The translations under genes and the position numbers were made by a program. The notes beneath the pieces were generated by a model that was given only the letters and a program-made list of their open reading frames with translations, ran no database searches and was not told the origin of the DNA. Positions 60,055 to 64,000 of a stretch of DNA of 64,000 bases are shown one piece after another. Where the stretch lies: positions 49,243-113,242 of the forward strand of contig DCFU01000013.1 of the NCBI GenBank assembly GCA_002319795.1, given 5' to 3'. Source of the stretch: Megamonas sp. UBA1796. GTDB taxonomy: Bacteria; Bacillota; Negativicutes; Selenomonadales; Selenomonadaceae. Numbering within the stretch: the first letter of the stretch is position 1; every line of letters begins with the position of its first letter.

Positions 60055-61448
60055 AGAATGTATTGCTGATTGATTTTGGCAGTACTTATACCAAAATCAC
60101 TGCGGTAGATGTTGACAGGGAAGAAATCCTAGGAACCGCCAGAGGCGTTACTACAGTAGAAACCGATATTACTGAAGGGCTCAATCAGGCACTGAAAGTT
60201 TTATTCTCCCAGACGGGCAAGCTGGCATTTGATAAGGTGCTGGGATGTTCGAGTGCTGCTGGTGGATTGAAGATGGTAGCAATCGGACTGGTCTCGGAAC
60301 TGACTGCTGAGGCGGCAAAGAGAGCTGCCTTGGGTGCAGGTGCCAAGGTTCTGGGGGTGTATTGTGGTGAACTCAGTGAATATGAGATAGCAGAGATAGC
60401 AGACCTTAAGGCGGATATTATTCTGTTAGCCGGTGGGACGGATGGTGGAAATAAAGAGGTTATCCTGCATAATGCGCAAATGCTTGCGACGCTGCATCAG
60501 GATGTGCCAATGGTAGTGGCAGGGAATAAATCGGTAGCACCGCAGATCGTAAAGATTTTGTCCACCGAGATGTCCGAGGTGGAACATACGGAAAATGTTA
60601 TGCCGAAGCTGAATGAGCTGAATATTTTACCTGCGAGAGAAACAATCCGCAATGTATTTTTGAAACGGATCGTGCAGGCAAAGGGGTTGGATAAAGCAAA
60701 TAAAATGGTCGACCGTATGGTCATGCCGACTCCGGCAGCTGTCTTGAAGGCTGCGGAATTATTAAGTAAGGGAACGGATTCAGAACAGGGACTCGGGGAC
60801 ATTATGGTAGTAGATATCGGTGGTGCAACAACGGATGTTTATTCGATAGCGAAGGGAAACCCAACCAATGCGACGGTATATATGCATGGATTGCCGGAGC
60901 CATTCGCAAAGCGGACCGTGGAAGGTGATTTGGGCATGCGATATAGCGCAGTGGCACTTCTGAAAGCATCCGGGGCAAAGATGATTGCGGACTATGCAAA
61001 AGCCAGCGAGTCTGCAGTGAATGCCTATATCGAGAAGGTTGAAGGCGATATTGATTATTTGCCGCAAACGGAAGAGGAAGCTGGAATTGAAATCGCTATG
61101 GGAAAGACCTGTACCCGGCTTAGTGCTGAAAGGCATGCAGGGTATCTGGAAACCTATTCGACCCCTTGCGGGATGACACAGGTACAGACGGGAAAAGACC
61201 TCACAGAGGTTAAGGTGGTCATCGGTACCGGTGGTGTAATCATCAACAATGCTGAGCCGGAGGCAATTCTCCAAGGCATTGAATTTGATTCTGCGAATCC
61301 CTTGACGCTCAAACCGAAGAACCCTGAGTATTTGATCGACAGCCAGTATATTATGGCTTCTATGGGGCTCCTGTCGGAGGAGTATCCTGATGCAGCCTTG
61401 CGAATGATGAAAAAATATATTATACGGGGGAATCAATCGTGGACTTAA
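60051..61448 (+). CDS. glmL: Glutamate mutase reactivation/accessory protein MutL (GlmL)
   Basis: 465 aa, ASKHA-fold ATPase thought to reactivate or assemble the B12 mutase. ATPase motifs LLIDFGSTYTK at the N-terminus, LLAGGTDGG, and VVDIGGATTDVYS. Start is GTG 60051, overlapping the glmS stop by four bases (GTGA), indicating coupled translation. It also overlaps the next gene by 10 bases. Confidence 0.93.
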   Translation: MKNVLLIDFGSTYTKITAVDVDREEILGTARGVTTVETDITEGLNQALKVLFSQTGKLAFDKVLGCSSAAGGLKMVAIGLVSELTAEAAKRAALGAGAKVLGVYCGELSEYEIAEIADLKADIILLAGGTDGGNKEVILHNAQMLATLHQDVPMVVAGNKSVAPQIVKILSTEMSEVEHTENVMPKLNELNILPARETIRNVFLKRIVQAKGLDKANKMVDRMVMPTPAAVLKAAELLSKGTDSEQGLGDIMVVDIGGATTDVYSIAKGNPTNATVYMHGLPEPFAKRTVEGDLGMRYSAVALLKASGAKMIADYAKASESAVNAYIEKVEGDIDYLPQTEEEAGIEIAMGKTCTRLSAERHAGYLETYSTPCGMTQVQTGKDLTEVKVVIGTGGVIINNAEPEAILQGIEFDSANPLTLKPKNPEYLIDSQYIMASMGLLSEEYPDAALRMMKKYIIRGNQSWT

Positions 61449-62890
61449 AAAACAAGAAATGGACGACAGATGCTTTTAATACAACGCAAAAGGAAGTCTT
61501 GAACCAGTGGCCGACTGGTGCAGAGGTTGATTTTGAGGAAGCCGTTAAATATCATAAACAAATTCCGGCAAGCAAACAGTTTGCCAAAAAGATGGTGCAG
61601 GCGAAAAAGGACGGGGTTACATTGGCCCAGCCGCGTGCTGGTGTTGCTCTGATCCATGAGCATATCGAGCTGCTGAATTTCCTGGTTAAAGAAGGCGGTG
61701 CAGATTTGCTGCCGACGACAATCGATTCCTATACGCGTCAGAATCGCTATAAGGAATGTCAGGTGGGCATCGATGAGAGCCTGGCCGCAGGGCGCTCCCT
61801 GCTCAATGGCTTTCCGGCTGTAAATCATGGCGTAAAGGGAGTGCGTCAGGTTGTAGAGCAGGTGAATGGCCCGGTACAGGCCCGCCATGGCACACCGGAT
61901 GCACGGCTGCTCGCGGAGATCATGCTGGCTGGAGGTTTTACTTCCTATGAGGGCGGCGGGATATCTTACAACATCCCTTATGCGAAAGATGTATCGCTTG
62001 AGAGAAGTATTTATGACTGGCAGTATGTAGACCGCCTCGTAGGCATTTATGCAGAGCATGGCGTAGAAATCAACCGAGAGCCTTTCGGACCGCTTACAGG
62101 TACGCTGGTACCACCTTCGGTTTCTCATGCGGTTGGAATCATTGAAGGAATTCTGGCAGCGGAGCAGGGCGTAAAGAATATTACTCTTGGTTATGGACAG
62201 TGCGGTAACCTTGTGCAGGATATTGCCGCAATCAAATCGCTTGAGGTTCTGGCTGAGGAATATTTGGAGAAGTGCGGCTATAAGGACTGTGTGCTGACTA
62301 CCGTATTCCATCAGTGGATGGGAGGATTCCCACAGGATGAAGCACAGGCCTTTGGCGTTATTTCCTGGGGTGCTGCAGCGGCAGCTCTCTCCGGAGCAAC
62401 CAAAGTCATTGTCAAAACACCGCATGAGGCGTTGGGTATCCCGACAAAGGAAGCAAATGCAGCAGGCATTCGCGCGACCAAGCAGGTGCTCAACATGCTA
62501 TGTGATCAGAAATACGCGATGAACAAGGAACTTGAGGATGAAATTGCTATCATCAAAGCAGAGACGCGCTGCATTCTGGATAAGGTTTTTGAGCTTGGTC
62601 ATGGAGATTACGCAGTTGGTGCGGTTCGTGCTTTTGAAGCTGGTGTGATTGATGTACCTTTCGCACCAAGCAAATATGCATTGAATAAAATGCTGCCGGC
62701 CCGTGATAATAATGGTGCAGTTCGTCTCTTTGCCATTGGTAATCTGCCTTTCAGCCAGGACATCATCGATTTCCATAAGGACAAGATCGAGGAACGTGCC
62801 AGAGTAGAAGGCCGTCAGGCATCCTTCCAGATGGTTATAGACGATATATATGCAATCTCCAAAGGCCGCATGGTCGGAAGACCCAAATAA
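61439..62890 (+). CDS. glmE: Glutamate mutase epsilon (E) subunit
   Basis: 483 aa, the TIM-barrel catalytic subunit that binds adenosylcobalamin together with GlmS. Family segments: HGTPDARLLAEIMLAGGFTSYEGG in parts (RHGTPDARL, FTSYEGGGISYN), TLGYGQCGNLVQD, HQWMGGFPQDE. The start is GTG 61439, inside the end of glmL with CGGGGG upstream. Normal full length. Confidence 0.96.
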   Translation: MDLKNKKWTTDAFNTTQKEVLNQWPTGAEVDFEEAVKYHKQIPASKQFAKKMVQAKKDGVTLAQPRAGVALIHEHIELLNFLVKEGGADLLPTTIDSYTRQNRYKECQVGIDESLAAGRSLLNGFPAVNHGVKGVRQVVEQVNGPVQARHGTPDARLLAEIMLAGGFTSYEGGGISYNIPYAKDVSLERSIYDWQYVDRLVGIYAEHGVEINREPFGPLTGTLVPPSVSHAVGIIEGILAAEQGVKNITLGYGQCGNLVQDIAAIKSLEVLAEEYLEKCGYKDCVLTTVFHQWMGGFPQDEAQAFGVISWGAAAAALSGATKVIVKTPHEALGIPTKEANAAGIRATKQVLNMLCDQKYAMNKELEDEIAIIKAETRCILDKVFELGHGDYAVGAVRAFEAGVIDVPFAPSKYALNKMLPARDNNGAVRLFAIGNLPFSQDIIDFHKDKIEERARVEGRQASFQMVIDDIYAISKGRMVGRPK

Positions 62891-62987
62891 GCAACAAGTT
62901 TGGCAATAACATTCATCTAAATAAATCTAAAGAAATATGGATGGCAGGAATCCATGTTTCCCGGATACATTTGAGGAGAGATATATT

Positions 62988-64000
62988 ATGAAAATTAAAA
63001 ATGTAGTGTGTTCAAAGGGCTTGACAGGTTTTTATTTTGATGACCAGCGCGCTATTAAGAAAGATGCAGCGCATGATGGCTTTACCTATGTTGGTAATAC
63101 AGTAACAGAGGGTTTTCAGCAGATTCGTCAGGCAGGTGAGTGCGTTTCTGTCATGATTCTTTTAGAAGACGGACAGATTGCTTATGGCGATTGCGCAGCC
63201 GTTCAGTACAGCGGCGCGGGCGGACGTGATCCGTTGTTTTTGGCGGACGACTTCATTCCGGTTATTGAAAAGGACATCAAACCTCGTTTGGTAGGCCGTG
63301 AACTTAACTCTTTCAAAACGCTGGCGGAGGAAATCGACCATCTGACGGATGCAAAAACAGGCAAACAGATTCATACAGCACTGCGCTATGGCGTAACGCA
63401 GGCAATCCTCGATGCTGTAGCTAAGGCAAAACACAAAATGATGTGCGAGGTCGTGGCAGAAGAGTATCATACACAGGTCAGCAATACGGAGATTCCTATT
63501 TTTGCTCAGTCCGGGGATGACCGTTATGATAATGTCGACAAAATGATCATTAAGAAAGCTTCTGTTTTGCCGCATGCCCTGATTAATAATGTAAAGGATA
63601 AACTCGGAACGGACGGCGGTAAGCTTCTGGAATATGTAAAATGGCTCAGAGAACGTATTTTAAAGCTTCGCACCTCAGATGGTTACAATCCGACGCTGCA
63701 CATTGATGTATATGGTACCATCGGGGCAGCTTTTCAGATGGATATGGACAAAATGACCGCGTATCTGGGGAAACTGGAAAAAGCAGCAGCACCGCTTCAT
63801 CTGCGCATTGAAGGCCCTATGGATGTGGAAGAGCGTGATAAGCAGATTGAGGCTCTGGCGGAGCTGACCAAGCGTCTGCATGAGGCTAAGATCAACGTGG
63901 AACTTGTGGCGGATGAATGGTGCAATACCTTCGAGGATATTAAACTCTTCGCAGATCGCAGAGCGGGGGATATGGTGCAGATCAAGACACCGGATCTCGG
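62988..64000 (+). CDS. mal: 3-methylaspartate ammonia-lyase, 3' end outside window
   Basis: At least 337 codons, open to the last base; the family is about 413 aa, so some 75 residues are missing. Enolase-superfamily enzyme converting (2S,3S)-3-methylaspartate to mesaconate and ammonia. Seen: MKIKNVVCSKGLTGFYFDDQ start (as in MAL), GDCAAVQYSGAGGRDPLF, PIFAQSGDDRYDNVDKMI, metal ligands in LHIDVYGT, RIEGPMD and ELVADEWCNT, and IKTPDLG with the catalytic lysine. GAGGAGAG precedes the ATG. Second enzyme of the pathway begun by glmS/glmE. Confidence 0.95.
   Translation, partial: MKIKNVVCSKGLTGFYFDDQRAIKKDAAHDGFTYVGNTVTEGFQQIRQAGECVSVMILLEDGQIAYGDCAAVQYSGAGGRDPLFLADDFIPVIEKDIKPRLVGRELNSFKTLAEEIDHLTDAKTGKQIHTALRYGVTQAILDAVAKAKHKMMCEVVAEEYHTQVSNTEIPIFAQSGDDRYDNVDKMIIKKASVLPHALINNVKDKLGTDGGKLLEYVKWLRERILKLRTSDGYNPTLHIDVYGTIGAAFQMDMDKMTAYLGKLEKAAAPLHLRIEGPMDVEERDKQIEALAELTKRLHEAKINVELVADEWCNTFEDIKLFADRRAGDMVQIKTPDL

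Noticed and set aside
1..64000. CRISPR arrays, tRNA and rRNA genes
   Set aside because: No regularly spaced repeats and no cloverleaf or rRNA-like sequence were noticed on either strand by eye; a tRNA scan would settle it.

Overview
The window looks like a chromosome segment of an anaerobic, amino-acid and sugar-acid fermenting bacterium. The best guess is a Negativicute (Selenomonadaceae-like): gene content and strong GGAGG-type ribosome binding sites are Firmicute-like, yet several nucleotidases carry export signals suited to a periplasm, and the glutamate mutase/methylaspartate route is present. This assignment is an inference; no rRNA, tRNA or other phylogenetic marker was seen. No CRISPR array was seen. 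About 50 genes are recognisable and most have a product family I can name.

Layout. 1-3.5 kb: the end of a threonine dehydratase gene, then an aminotransferase divergent from a LysR regulator. 3.7-10.7 kb: one-strand nucleotide and nucleoside salvage block (exported HAD phosphatase, deoB, pdp, cdd, exported 5'-nucleotidase, nupC). 10.8-13.3 kb: a Crp-family regulator and cycA, the latter behind a tandem glycine riboswitch with its own terminator. 13.5-18.9 kb: four-gene unit of AbgA-like amidohydrolase, DcuC-like carrier, an unusual regulator and a fumarase-superfamily lyase. 19.2-23.4 kb: kdgK, eda, an MFS sugar-acid carrier and an IclR regulator, with large inverted repeats at both promoters. 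23.6-29.7 kb: small genes, a lone siroheme reductase-like protein, MarR/SnoaL and LysR/racemase pairs. 29.7-33.7 kb: cysteine-catabolism-like unit (ATC hydrolase family protein, cysteine desulfidase, carrier, divergent GntR). 33.8-36.4 kb: metNIQ.

36.5-41.5 kb is a visibly AT-richer segment bounded by 27-bp direct repeats with inverted insertion-sequence ends just inside them. It holds a LysR gene, IS66 remnants, a DAACS carrier and an RraA-family gene. 41.6-43.9 kb: an amino acid permease convergent with an AraC regulator. 44.0-50.7 kb: two paralogous GH31 glycosidases flanking a GPH symporter. 50.8-57.5 kb: uxuA, uxuB, an MHS-type carrier, an RspB/LgoD-like dehydrogenase and a GntR regulator.

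57.5-64 kb: glutamate fermentation by the methylaspartate pathway (DAACS carrier, glutamate mutase S, MutL, mutase E, methylaspartate ammonia-lyase, cut by the window end).

How they fit: UxuB/UxuA and the RspB-like enzyme would feed 2-keto-3-deoxygluconate to KdgK and Eda encoded 30 kb away. A shared 20-bp operator, TATACTA-N6-TAGTATA, lies before uxuA, before the RspB-like gene and before gntR, with a weaker copy at the GH31 locus; it suggests one regulon.
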